DNA from: Streptomyces sp. BV286
GTDB lineage: Bacteria > Actinomycetota > Actinomycetes > Streptomycetales > Streptomycetaceae
Assembly (NCBI RefSeq): GCF_019090165.1
Contig: NZ_JAHRIB010000152.1
Location: forward strand, 186,001 to 250,000
Direction of reading: 5' to 3'
Length of the DNA: 64,000 nt
Shown here: piece after piece, positions 26,583-34,552 of the stretch
Layout of the letters: each line of letters begins with the position of its first letter
How positions within the stretch are numbered: the stretch's first letter is position 1
The notes under the pieces: model-generated
Told to the model about the DNA's origin: nothing
The model's database searches: none
The model's input: only the letters and a program-made list of their open reading frames with translations
Position numbers and translations under genes: made by a program

Positions 26583-26617
26583 AAGCAGCGAGCAGCGAGC
26601 GGCGAGCAGTGAGCAGC
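26583..26617. repeat. 7-bp tandem repeat (GAGCAGC) x5
   Basis: Five heptamers in register (AAGCAGC, GAGCAGC, GAGCGGC, GAGCAGT, GAGCAGC) lie between the amidase and kinase genes. The remainder of 26358-26722 shows no supported gene. Confidence 0.75.
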
Positions 26618-26722
26618 AGCGGTGTGGCGCAGCGGTGCGGCGCGAACGGGCGCCCGCCACCGGGCACGACGAAGGTCCGCGGTGCGCCGCTGTCCCTGGC
26701 GCACCACGGACCACCATCCCCG

Positions 26723-27865
26723 TCAGCGAGTGCCGACCGCCGCGCGAACGGCCTTGCGGGCCATCTGGCAGTCGTCGTGCAGCCGCCTCAGCAGCAGCCG
26801 CTGCTCCTCGCCGGACGGCGCAGCACCCGGCTGGGCCGGTCCCGGTGCCGCCGGGGTCGTCTCGTGCATCGAACGCTGCACGGCCATCTCGTAGGTACGG
26901 ATCTCCCTGGTGAGGACGAGCATCAGGTTCACCAGGAACGCGTCGCGTGCCGCGGGCCCCGCCGACTGGGCGAGCTGGCTGATCTGCCTCCGGGCGACGG
27001 GCGCGTCCCCGAGGACTGCCCAGAGTGTCGCCAGGTCGTATCCCGGCAGATACCAACCCGCGTGCTCCCAGTCCACCAGCACTGGACCGGCCGGTGAAAG
27101 GAGGATGTTCGACAGGAGGGAATCGCCGTGACAGAACTGACCCATGCCCTGGCGGCCCGCCGAGTGCGCGATGCCGTGCACCAGCTTCTGCAGGTCGCCC
27201 AGGTCCCGGTCGGTGAGCAGTCCCAGCTCGTGGTACCGGGAGATCCGCGCCGCGTAGTCCAGCGGGGCGTCGAACGTCCCCGCCGGCGGCCGCCACGCGT
27301 TCAGTCGGCAGATCGCGCCGAGTGCCGCCCTGATGTCCGCGCGAGGCGGTGCCTCCGCCGGGTGACGGTTCAGCGCCGCCACCCGCCCGGGCATCCGCTC
27401 GATCACCAGCGTGCAGTTGTCCGGGTCCGCCGCGATCAGGCGGGGCACTCGCACCGGCGGCCGGTGCCGCACGAACGAGCGGTATGCCGCTATTTCATGG
27501 CGGATCCGCTCGGTCCACACGGGCGAGTGGTCCAGTAAGCACTTGGCAACGGCGGTGCTGCGCCCCGTGGTACCGACAAGGAGCACGGAGCGTCCGCTGC
27601 GGCGCAGTACCTGCACCGGAGCGAACTCCGGACAGATCCGGTGCACCGAGGCGATCGCCGTGCGCAGCTGGGCGCCCTGAGGGCCGGACAAGTCGAGTCT
27701 CCCGCTGAGCGGTTGCGTACCGAGCCCCGGCATACGCCGCGTCCGACCGCCACCGAGCAGGGGAGCCGCGGCAGGGCGCGCGGGGTCGAGGTAGGGGCCG
27801 CCGCCGACCGGGCGGGTGTGCAGCGACCGGGGTGGGGCGGACACGGAGGACGATGCTGTGTACAT
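26723..27865 (-). CDS. APH/choline-kinase-fold phosphotransferase
   Basis: A 380-residue protein of the aminoglycoside phosphotransferase fold. The catalytic loop is FCHGDSLLSNILLSPAG (HGD with Asn) and the metal-binding segment is VLVDWEHAGWYLPGYDLA. The lysine of the N-lobe lies in TAVAKCLLDHS. The first ~60 residues are Pro/Gly-rich and probably disordered, so the true start could lie further in. Kinases of this fold phosphorylate small molecules or, rarely, antibiotics. No substrate can be assigned and there is no sign it is a resistance gene. It is divergent to the NsdA-like gene with 233 bases between. Confidence 0.8.
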   Translation of the reverse strand: MYTASSSVSAPPRSLHTRPVGGGPYLDPARPAAAPLLGGGRTRRMPGLGTQPLSGRLDLSGPQGAQLRTAIASVHRICPEFAPVQVLRRSGRSVLLVGTTGRSTAVAKCLLDHSPVWTERIRHEIAAYRSFVRHRPPVRVPRLIAADPDNCTLVIERMPGRVAALNRHPAEAPPRADIRAALGAICRLNAWRPPAGTFDAPLDYAARISRYHELGLLTDRDLGDLQKLVHGIAHSAGRQGMGQFCHGDSLLSNILLSPAGPVLVDWEHAGWYLPGYDLATLWAVLGDAPVARRQISQLAQSAGPAARDAFLVNLMLVLTREIRTYEMAVQRSMHETTPAAPGPAQPGAAPSGEEQRLLLRRLHDDCQMARKAVRAAVGTR

Positions 27866-28010
27866 GGGCGAAACAGATCCCTTCGTGTGCCTGAGAGTTA
27901 CGGCGCCGCCCGTCCCGGCCGCCCTGGTGCACCCTGGGGAGTGTTCCTTCGGCGACCGGGTCGGGGTGGCGCGTTCCTACCTGACACCCGTCGCCCACTG
28001 GCACACCATC

Positions 28011-28040
28011 TGGCGTGCCCTGGCGAACCCTGGCGAATAG
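28011..28040. repeat. Three 10-bp direct repeats (TGGCGWRCCC) in NsdA-like promoter region
   Basis: TGGCGTGCCC, TGGCGAACCC and TGGCGAATAG follow one another without gaps, 59-88 bases upstream of the GTG start at 28099. A ten-base period places them on one helix face, as for a cooperative regulator. An imperfect inverted repeat TGACAG-N7-CTGTCG lies at 28053-28071. Confidence 0.55.
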
Positions 28041-28098
28041 TCGCTCAGCAACTGACAGGCGGTTACTGTCGATTCAGCCGAGAACCTGGGGGCTTGAC

Positions 28099-29598
28099 GT
28101 GAGCGGACAACCCAACACCCGACTGTCGGACCTGTTCGGCCTGGCCGGCTGGTCCAAGGGCGAACTCGCGAGGATGGTCAACCGACAGGCGGCGGCCATG
28201 GGCCACCCCCAGTTGGCGACCGACACCTCGAGGGTGCGGCGGTGGATCGACATGGGAGAGATCCCGCGCGATCCGGTGCCTCGGGTGCTGGCAGCACTGT
28301 TCACCGAGCGTCTCGGCCGTGTCGTGACCATTGAGGATCTCGGTCTGGTCCGGCACGGGCGCACGGGGAAACGGCAGGGCGGCGGGAGTGTGGAACATCC
28401 CGACGGCGTGCCGTGGGCGCCCGAGCGGACGGCTGCGGTCCTCACCGAATTCACGGGAATGGACCTCATGCTCAACCGACGCGGCTTGGTGGGCGCGGGC
28501 GCCGCGCTCGCGGCAGGATCTGCCCTCAGCAGCTCCATGCACGACTGGCTGCATTCCGATCCGGCCCTCGCGGCCGACGCCCCTGAAACCGACGACCCCC
28601 TGCACGCCGACCCCGCTGGGTTCGACCGCTACGAAGCCGCCCCCATCGGGTCGCAGGAGATCGAGGAGCTGGAGCGCTCGGTCGAGGTGTTCCGGGCCTG
28701 GGACGCCGCCCGCGGTGGAGGCCTGCAACGCAAGGCTGTCGTAGGACAGCTCAACGAGGTGGGGGGCATGCTCTCCTACCGTCACCCCGACCATCTGCAG
28801 CGGCGCCTGTGGGGCGTCGCCGCCAACCTCGCCGTCCTCGCGGGCTGGATGTCGCACGACGTCGGTCTGGAGCCCACGGCTCAGAAGTACTTCGTCATCG
28901 CCGCGCACGCGGCCCGGGAGAGCGGTGACCGGCCCCGCGCGGGCGAGGCGCTCTCCCGAGCGGCCCGTCAGATGGTGCACCTCGGCCGGCCCGACGACGC
29001 CCTCGACCTCATGAAGCTCGCCAAGTCGGGCTCCGGTGACGAGGTCCTGCCCCGCACGAAGGCCATGCTGTACACCATCGAGGCCTGGGCGCAGGCGTCG
29101 ATGGGCAAGGGCCAGGCCATGCGGCGCACCCTCGGGGAGGCGGAGGACCTCTTCGTCTCGGACAAGGGTGACGTGCCGCCGCCGAGCTGGATGCAGCTGT
29201 TCGACGAGGCGGACATGCACGGGATGCAGGCCCTGGCCTACCGGACGCTCGCGGAGCACGACCCCTCCGCGGCGGCCGTCGCGCAGCGCCACGCCAAGGA
29301 GGCGCTGCAGCTGCGCGAGAAGGGCCGGGACCGGTCGAAGATCTTCGACCACATCTCCCTCGCGTCCGCCTGCTTCATCGCGGACGACCCCGAGCAGGCC
29401 GACCGGTACGCACGTCTCGCCCTGACGTCGATGGGGTCGAACTCCTCCCACCGCACCTGGGACCGGCTTCGTGAGATGTACCGACTGACGGGGCAGTACT
29501 CCAGCTATCCGAAGATCCACGATCTACGTGAGGAGATCAAACTGTCGCTGCCCAAGGGCGCCTTGAAGGCGAAGGGCGGCAACAGCGCACGGGCGTAG
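28099..29598 (+). CDS. NsdA/NsdB-like TPR regulatory protein
   Basis: A 499-residue cytoplasmic protein of the Streptomyces NsdA/NsdB type (negative regulators of sporulation and antibiotic production). The N-terminal ~80 residues resemble a helix-turn-helix (GWSKGELARMVNRQAAAMGHPQL, TDTSRVRRWIDMGEIPRDPVPRVLAALFTE). A hydrophobic Gly/Ala stretch follows (NRRGLVGAGAALAAGSAL), then TPR-like helices from ~190 to 470 (GLQRKAVVGQLNEVGGMLSY, RAGEALSRAARQMVHLGRP). GTG 28099 is chosen with GGGGG upstream; the frame extends to 28015. Which of the paralogues it is cannot be told from sequence alone. Confidence 0.7.
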   Translation: MSGQPNTRLSDLFGLAGWSKGELARMVNRQAAAMGHPQLATDTSRVRRWIDMGEIPRDPVPRVLAALFTERLGRVVTIEDLGLVRHGRTGKRQGGGSVEHPDGVPWAPERTAAVLTEFTGMDLMLNRRGLVGAGAALAAGSALSSSMHDWLHSDPALAADAPETDDPLHADPAGFDRYEAAPIGSQEIEELERSVEVFRAWDAARGGGLQRKAVVGQLNEVGGMLSYRHPDHLQRRLWGVAANLAVLAGWMSHDVGLEPTAQKYFVIAAHAARESGDRPRAGEALSRAARQMVHLGRPDDALDLMKLAKSGSGDEVLPRTKAMLYTIEAWAQASMGKGQAMRRTLGEAEDLFVSDKGDVPPPSWMQLFDEADMHGMQALAYRTLAEHDPSAAAVAQRHAKEALQLREKGRDRSKIFDHISLASACFIADDPEQADRYARLALTSMGSNSSHRTWDRLREMYRLTGQYSSYPKIHDLREEIKLSLPKGALKAKGGNSARA

Positions 29599-29615
29599 AG
29601 GGGCCTGGGCGGCTG

Positions 29616-29634
29616 CGACCGCTCCCCGCGGTCG
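29616..29634. terminator. Hairpin downstream of NsdA-like gene
   Basis: CGACCGC and GCGGTCG pair around TCCCC, 18 bases past the stop in a convergent region. Confidence 0.5.
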
Positions 29635-29804
29635 TGGAGACGCCAGCTGTACGACGCTCGTGGTCTCGGTAGCTGTGCGCCACCGTCACATGGATCCTCA
29701 CGCCGGTACACCGGTACACCGGAATCGTCGTGGCTGATGCGGGCCGTTGCGGGCCGACGTGTTGCGGTCGGGCCGAGTGCCGTCGGACCTGAGCCGTTCA
29801 GGGC

Positions 29805-29845
29805 GGCGACCCTGGCGACGACTCAGGTGGCGACCCTAGCGACGA
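29805..29845. repeat. 24-bp tandem duplication across the stop of the SpoIIE-type phosphatase gene
   Basis: Copies at 29805-29821 and 29829-29845 agree at 16 of 17 bases. The right copy encodes the C-terminal LVARVA; the left copy lies just beyond the stop codon at 29823. Confidence 0.85.
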
Positions 29846-31271
29846 GTACGCAGGCGTCGTCCTCGCGCTCCGTCTCGCCGAACTCCTCCATCACCGTCCG
29901 TACGCAGTCCTGCGCGGTGCGGGCCTCGCCGAAGCGGGGAGCCAGGTCGAGGAGACGGCTGACGGCCCCGGTGCCCTGCCCGCTCCCGGTCTCTCCCGGG
30001 TGAGGGGAGCCCCATCGCCAGGGGACCAGTCCGTCGGTGTGCAGGAGGAGGACGTCGCCCGGTTCGAGCGGCTCCTCGGCCTGCCCGTAGGAGGCACCCG
30101 AGGTGGCGCCGAGCAGGACGCCGTCCGGCGGGGTCAGCATGCGCCCCGTCCCGTTGCGGAACAGCAGCGGGGCGGGGTGTCCCGCCTGCGCCCAGACGAG
30201 GGTCCGGCTCCGCGGCCGGTAGCGGCAGCACACCGCGCTGCCCAGAGTGGGCTGGACGGAGGAGTCGAGCAACTGGTTGAGCCATGCCATGAGTTGGCCG
30301 GGCTCGGTGCCCGCGACGGCCATGCCGCGCAGGGCGCCGAGGAGCATCGCCATGCCAGAGGTGGCGGTGACTCCGTGGCCGGTGAGGTCGCCCACGCTCA
30401 ACAGCGTGTCGCCGCTGGGCAGTTCGAGCGCGTCGTACCAGTCGCCGCCGATCAGTGCCCTGGTCGAGGAGGGCAGATAGCGGGCGGCCAGGTCGAGTGT
30501 CCCGGGGCCCTGCTGCGGGAGGAGCAGGGAGCCGCGCCACGGTGGCAGTACGGCTTCCTGCAACTCGACCGCGAGGCGGTGCTCGGTCTGCGCGAGGTGC
30601 CGTTGGCGTTGCAGCGAGTCCCGGGTCTCGCCGAGGGTGCGCTGACTGCGGCGCAGTTCGCTGACGTCCCGCAGTACGGCCCACATCGAGGCGGTGCTGC
30701 CGTCCGTGTCGAGCACGGGCTCGCCCATCATGTGCACGGTCCGTACGCCGCCGTCGGGCCGGATGACACGGAACTCGCCGTCGATCGGTTTGGCGTCGAT
30801 CAGGCAGTCGGTGACCATCGCCGTCAGTCTCGGGCGGTCCTCGTCGACGACGACGGAGGGCAGTTCGTCGAGGGTGAGCGGGGGAGCGGCGGGGTCGCGG
30901 CCGAGGATCTGGTAGAGCTCTCCCGACCAACTCGCCTCGTCCGTCAGCAGGTTCCACTCGGCGCTGCCGACCCGGCTGAGCAGTGAGCCGCGGGGTGCGG
31001 CCGGCGGTGCGGTCTCGGCTTCGACGGGTACGGGTGGCGGGCCGTCCCTCAGTTGTGCCAAGTGCGCGTCGAGGTCGTTGAGCTGATGCATCGCCAGATC
31101 GCACAGGGCGCGCTGCCAGCGTCCCTCCGGGTCGGTGCCGTCGGCCGGCGCGTCACGTCGTACGGCGTCCATTTCGCCCCGCAGTCGGCGCGTCTGCGAA
31201 ATGAGCGCGTCGACCGAGCCGCGCGGGGGCGGCTGGGCGGCAGGGTGGTCCGCCGAGAGGTGGGACGGCAT
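29823..31271 (-). CDS. PAS domain SpoIIE-type PP2C phosphatase
   Basis: A 482-residue protein. A helical N-terminus (LISQTRRLRGEMDAVRRD) is followed by a PAS fold around residues 110-215 (GSAEWNLLTDEASWSGELYQILG, FRVIRPDGGVRTVHMMGEP). A coiled linker (SQRTLGETRDSLQRQRHLA) leads to the C-terminal PPM phosphatase with RALIGGDWYDALELP, LSVGDLTGHGVTATS, WAQAGHPAPLLF and VLLLHTDGLVPW; the metal aspartates are present. Such enzymes dephosphorylate anti-sigma antagonists in Streptomyces partner-switching systems. ATG 31271 has GGAG six bases ahead; longer upstream starts lack one. Palindromes at 31387-31400 and 31514-31534 lie in its promoter region. Confidence 0.88.
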   Translation of the reverse strand: MPSHLSADHPAAQPPPRGSVDALISQTRRLRGEMDAVRRDAPADGTDPEGRWQRALCDLAMHQLNDLDAHLAQLRDGPPPVPVEAETAPPAAPRGSLLSRVGSAEWNLLTDEASWSGELYQILGRDPAAPPLTLDELPSVVVDEDRPRLTAMVTDCLIDAKPIDGEFRVIRPDGGVRTVHMMGEPVLDTDGSTASMWAVLRDVSELRRSQRTLGETRDSLQRQRHLAQTEHRLAVELQEAVLPPWRGSLLLPQQGPGTLDLAARYLPSSTRALIGGDWYDALELPSGDTLLSVGDLTGHGVTATSGMAMLLGALRGMAVAGTEPGQLMAWLNQLLDSSVQPTLGSAVCCRYRPRSRTLVWAQAGHPAPLLFRNGTGRMLTPPDGVLLGATSGASYGQAEEPLEPGDVLLLHTDGLVPWRWGSPHPGETGSGQGTGAVSRLLDLAPRFGEARTAQDCVRTVMEEFGETEREDDACVLVARVAT

Positions 31272-31386
31272 GACGTACTCCGATACAGGCACGGTACGAC
31301 CAAGGCAGAGGGAAGGACCGTTACGACTGTTGCACAGCCCGCGACGCGCTGTAAGTGGTTTGGCGACACACGACGCGGTGGTGCCC

Positions 31387-31400
31387 ACGGCATATGCCGT
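31387..31400. promoter_or_regulatory. 14-bp perfect palindrome upstream of SpoIIE-type gene
   Basis: ACGGCATATGCCGT lies 116 bases before the phosphatase start in a 400-base intergenic segment otherwise without genes. Confidence 0.45.
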
Positions 31401-31513
31401 AGTCCTCACGGAGGGTTTGGGTGGGACGGATTCAGTACTCGACCGGATGCCCAAGTCGTAGGAATCATAGGCGAGTTGATGGAGTGATCCCAGTGGTGGG
31501 TGAGCTCTTCAAT

Positions 31514-31534
31514 CATACGTTCGGCGAGCGTATG
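31514..31534. promoter_or_regulatory. 21-bp near-perfect palindrome
   Basis: CATACG and CGTATG arms flank a TCG/CGA inner pair around a central G, with only one mismatched base pair besides the centre. It is a good operator candidate for the phosphatase or for an uncharacterised transcript. Confidence 0.5.
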
Positions 31535-31671
31535 TGCGGGTGTTCTGTGCCCCGCTCGTTCCTGCGGAATCGGGCGCCCGGAGATTGCCGGGTCGCCATC
31601 GCCGGTACGTGGGGCGGAAGTGGCTGAAGGGGCGGAACGTGACCGCCCGCGCGGGGCCGACAGCCGTCGGA

Positions 31672-32433
31672 TCAACGGGCGTTGACCTCGCCGTCGCCCG
31701 AAGTGCTTGTACCGGTCAGTCGCAGTACCGCGTCCAGGCCCCGCCGGGAACCCGGTGCGGCCCCGGCGGGCAGCACATAGGCGCGCAGTCCGGCACCGGC
31801 CGCCCCGCCGTCCTTCGCCGGATGGTCGCCCACCATCAACGTCTCGGCGGGAGCGACGTCCAGTTCACGGCAGGCGTGCCCGAACAGCACCGGGTCGGGC
31901 TTCTCCGTACCGAACGCGTAGGAGTGCACCCACGTCGAGAAGTACTGGTCGAGCCCGTGGTGCGCGAACGTCGCCCGCAGATCCCAGCCCACGTCACTGA
32001 CCACGCCCAGCGCGATCCCCTCGCCGGCCAGCCGCGCGAGCGTGGGCCCGGTGTCCGCGTACGGCACCCAGTGCTCGGGCGCCCGCAACTGCGCGTAGAG
32101 CGCGTCCGCGTGAGGCGCCAGCTCGCCCACCGACGCGTACCACGTGGTGAAGGCGTGCCGGTGTGCCCGCGACGACACGTCGCGCCCGTGCTGTGCCTCG
32201 ACCACGTCGGGGTCGGTGAGTCCCCTCTCCAGCCCGTCCAGCAGCCGGTCCATCTCCCGCTCGCCGACGGGCCGTTGGAGGACACCGCGGATGCGGTCCG
32301 CGTACGTCGCGATCTGGAGGAGCGTGCCGCCGAAGTCGAAGAGCACGGCCCGGACGGGGGCCGGGCCCGGTGCGGAGGGTGTGGCGCGCAACGGACCCTC
32401 GGGGCCGCAGACCGGGAGAGGGGATCGAGTCAT
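31672..32433 (-). CDS. HAD-superfamily hydrolase
   Basis: A 253-residue HAD phosphatase-like protein. Motif I is VRAVLFDFGGTLL (note Gly at the second Asp position, DFGGT rather than DxDxT), motif II VVSDVGWDLR, motif III the lysine in FGTEKPDPVLFGHA, and motif IV VMVGDHPAKDG. The DFGGT variant is common in haloacid-dehalogenase/pyrophosphatase-like members and often indicates a different nucleophile pairing. Substrate unknown. The lipoprotein gene upstream on the same strand is 66 bases away. Confidence 0.85.
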   Translation of the reverse strand: MTRSPLPVCGPEGPLRATPSAPGPAPVRAVLFDFGGTLLQIATYADRIRGVLQRPVGEREMDRLLDGLERGLTDPDVVEAQHGRDVSSRAHRHAFTTWYASVGELAPHADALYAQLRAPEHWVPYADTGPTLARLAGEGIALGVVSDVGWDLRATFAHHGLDQYFSTWVHSYAFGTEKPDPVLFGHACRELDVAPAETLMVGDHPAKDGGAAGAGLRAYVLPAGAAPGSRRGLDAVLRLTGTSTSGDGEVNAR

Positions 32434-32499
32434 TCGATCTTCCTAGCCGCACGGGGCGGGCGGGGCAAGCCCCGTGCGCCGCCCGCGGTCCGCGGCCGG

Positions 32500-33123
32500 T
32501 CAGTACCGCTGGGCCTTGGCCAGCTTCGGCGTCAGTGCCGGCTCGGCCGGCTTGCGGCTGATGGCGAGCGGCTGGGCCTTCTCGCCGGGTGCGAGGTCCT
32601 CGGCGCCGACGTACCGGGTCTCCACCGTCTTGCCGGACGAGTCGGTGAAGTCGACCTGGACGGCGTACGAGGCCTCGTCGTCGGTCCTGTTGGTGATGTT
32701 GACGAGGACGACGAGCAGGCCGCCGGTCTCCGACCTGGGCTTGCCGGTCATGGAGACGTCGGACATCGCGTTGCCCCGGCCGTCGACATCCTTGAGGGCG
32801 TTCTCCGCCGCCTCGTTGGCGCGGGACACCTCCGCCGACACGGACGCCTCGAAGGCCGACGCGGCGGCCGAGGCGGAGGACGCCGCCGCGGAGGCGGCGG
32901 CGCGCGCGGACTCGACGACCGACTCGTTCACGGAGGGAGCCGTGCCCGAGAAGGACGCGGTGTCGGGCGGTGAAGGCCGCTCGCTGAAGGACGAGCTGGA
33001 GCCGTCCGGGTCGCTGTCGGTGCTGCACGACGCGGCGGCGCTCGCGACCGTGGTCACGACCGCCGCCGTGAGGAGAGCCGAGCGGAAACGGCCCGGTCGG
33101 CGGGATCCCTGGGGTGTGCTCAT
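32500..33123 (-). CDS. Putative lipoprotein with alanine-rich coil and FxLYD-like domain
   Basis: A 207-residue secreted protein. Its signal peptide (RSALLTAAVVTTVASAAAS) ends in the lipobox-like AASC, so lipid attachment at the cysteine is likely. Residues ~65-110 are an Ala/Ser/Glu-rich helix probably forming a coiled coil (SARAAASAAASSASAAASAF). The C-terminal ~90 residues form a beta-sandwich-like domain (GGLLVVLVNITNRTDDEASYAVQVDF) of the FxLYD/DUF4352-like kind. No function can be given. It lies on the envelope's outer face. Confidence 0.75.
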   Translation of the reverse strand: MSTPQGSRRPGRFRSALLTAAVVTTVASAAASCSTDSDPDGSSSSFSERPSPPDTASFSGTAPSVNESVVESARAAASAAASSASAAASAFEASVSAEVSRANEAAENALKDVDGRGNAMSDVSMTGKPRSETGGLLVVLVNITNRTDDEASYAVQVDFTDSSGKTVETRYVGAEDLAPGEKAQPLAISRKPAEPALTPKLAKAQRY

Positions 33124-33271
33124 CGCGTGCGGTCCTCGCTGTCGGGGACGTCGGAACGGTCACCGAAATGAACCTTATGCCGGAAATTTCAGTGCGGCAT
33201 TCCGGGCGAGCCGGCCCCGGTCGCTCATCCGGCGCTCGGTTCGCGCCGACGTCCTGCGCCGGGCGTCGCGC

Positions 33272-33308
33272 CGCGGGGCCGAGCCGGTCCGACCGGCTCG
33301 GCCCCGCG
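33272..33308. terminator. Strong hairpin terminator downstream of baeRF gene
   Basis: A perfect 17-bp stem (33272-33288 with 33292-33308) and 3-base loop lie 19 bases past the stop of the leftward gene. Confidence 0.8.
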
Positions 33309-33326
33309 ACGAAGCGTCGGTCGTGC

Positions 33327-34424
33327 TCAGTAGCGGAGTACTCCCGCGATGCCGTCGGCCTCGGCGAGTGCGCCGTCCGGTACGAAGCGGACCTGCGCGC
33401 CGGTGTCGAGGCACTGTTCGACGATCTCGTCCACGATGTCGTCCCGGGCGTCGAGGTCACCGCTCTCGGCAGGGACGAGATGGTCGCCGCCGTCGTCGCG
33501 TACCGTCACGCGGTAGTTCTCCTCGACGGCCAGCAGGCGCACCCGGCCGGCGGTCGCGTTCTGCCAGACCTCGTCGACGCCCGCCGCGAACTCCCGGCGG
33601 CCCTTGGCGGTTTCGAGCTCGCGGGTCACGGTGTCGACGCTCTTGAGGTCCTCGGCGGTGACCAGCGGGCCGACCGCCTGCCACACCGCGTCGGCTCCGG
33701 CGTGCCCGAGGCCGCCGTGCGGGACGTGGACGGCGTCCTTGGTGACGGTGCCGACCTCGTCGAGCAGCGAGAGCGCGGCCTGTTCGCCGGCGACGTACAC
33801 GGGCCTCGGGGCGGAGCGCAGGACCCCGGCGAGGGCGGTGTCGCCGTCCCGCAGGAAGTGTCGCGTGCGTTCGTCGCGGAAGGTGCTCGGCAGGTCGCCG
33901 ACGCGCTCCTTGCGCTCGGCGTCCGGATCGTCGAGGCTCCGCGTCAGCGGGAACCCCGCGGTCCCGGCCTCGACGACATGCCCTCCGCCGCCGCTCCACA
34001 GGGAGATCCGGTCGGCGGAGACGGCCAGCACCCAGAACGGACGCTCGGCGGCCTGCGCCGCGACGAGATTGCGGGTCAGGAACGTGTCCGAGAGGACGAC
34101 ACGCTCCGGCACGGTCCGGGCCAGCGACCACACCTGGTGCTCACCGGGGGCCGCGAAGATCGCGAGTCCGTCCTCCGCGTGGCTCAGGTCGACCTCCGCC
34201 AGCGCCTGTTCGAGCTGCCCGACGACGTCCATCCGCCGCTCACGGGTGACCGCCGGGTCGGTCTCGAGTTGCTTCTTCGCCTCAGCCAGGACATTGCGCA
34301 GCCGGACGGGGTCCTGCGCCTTGTCGGGTTCCCTGCGATGGGTCGGCGTCAGGACCGACACCGCCGGGTAGGGCCGCGGCCGACGCAGTTCGACGAGTGT
34401 GGTGGGGCTCAGAACATGCTCCAT
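33327..34424 (-). CDS. baeRF-family (bacterial archaeo-eukaryotic release factor-like) protein
   Basis: A 365-residue protein in the group often mislabelled chemotaxis protein in Streptomyces. The N-terminal half contains PAVSVLTPTHRREPDKAQDPVRLRN, then DGLAIFAAPGEHQVWSL and VLAVSADRISLWSG. The C-terminal half resembles eRF1 domains 2-3 (AVWQAVGPLVTAEDLKSVDTV, VRLLAVEENYRVTV, CLDTGAQVRFVPDG). baeRF proteins are predicted to act on stalled ribosomes or peptidyl-tRNA. No GGQ-like catalytic motif is evident, so peptide release is uncertain. ATG 34424 lacks a clear ribosome site and could be leaderless; TTG 34514 is an alternative. Confidence 0.75.
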   Translation of the reverse strand: MEHVLSPTTLVELRRPRPYPAVSVLTPTHRREPDKAQDPVRLRNVLAEAKKQLETDPAVTRERRMDVVGQLEQALAEVDLSHAEDGLAIFAAPGEHQVWSLARTVPERVVLSDTFLTRNLVAAQAAERPFWVLAVSADRISLWSGGGGHVVEAGTAGFPLTRSLDDPDAERKERVGDLPSTFRDERTRHFLRDGDTALAGVLRSAPRPVYVAGEQAALSLLDEVGTVTKDAVHVPHGGLGHAGADAVWQAVGPLVTAEDLKSVDTVTRELETAKGRREFAAGVDEVWQNATAGRVRLLAVEENYRVTVRDDGGDHLVPAESGDLDARDDIVDEIVEQCLDTGAQVRFVPDGALAEADGIAGVLRY

Positions 34425-34552
34425 AGATGCACGATATGACCGATTTGATGGTGTGGCATTCGGGGGAAGGTGATCGGGCAAAAAGGGCAATTGATTGTTA
34501 ACGTCACCGGACAAGTCGCGCCGCGCACTCCCTGCAACGCCCTAGGACGCAC

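Noticed and set aside
26723..27865. Aminoglycoside resistance gene
   Set aside because: Only the general APH kinase fold is visible, and nothing nearby indicates antibiotic production or mobility.
28052..28069. CTGACA/TACTGT as a promoter of the NsdA-like gene
   Set aside because: The two hexamers are only six bases apart, far too close; they are better read as an inverted repeat.
31406..31675. 89-codon minus-strand frame in the phosphatase promoter gap
   Set aside because: It has no ribosome site and no conserved segment, and it spans a 21-bp palindrome.
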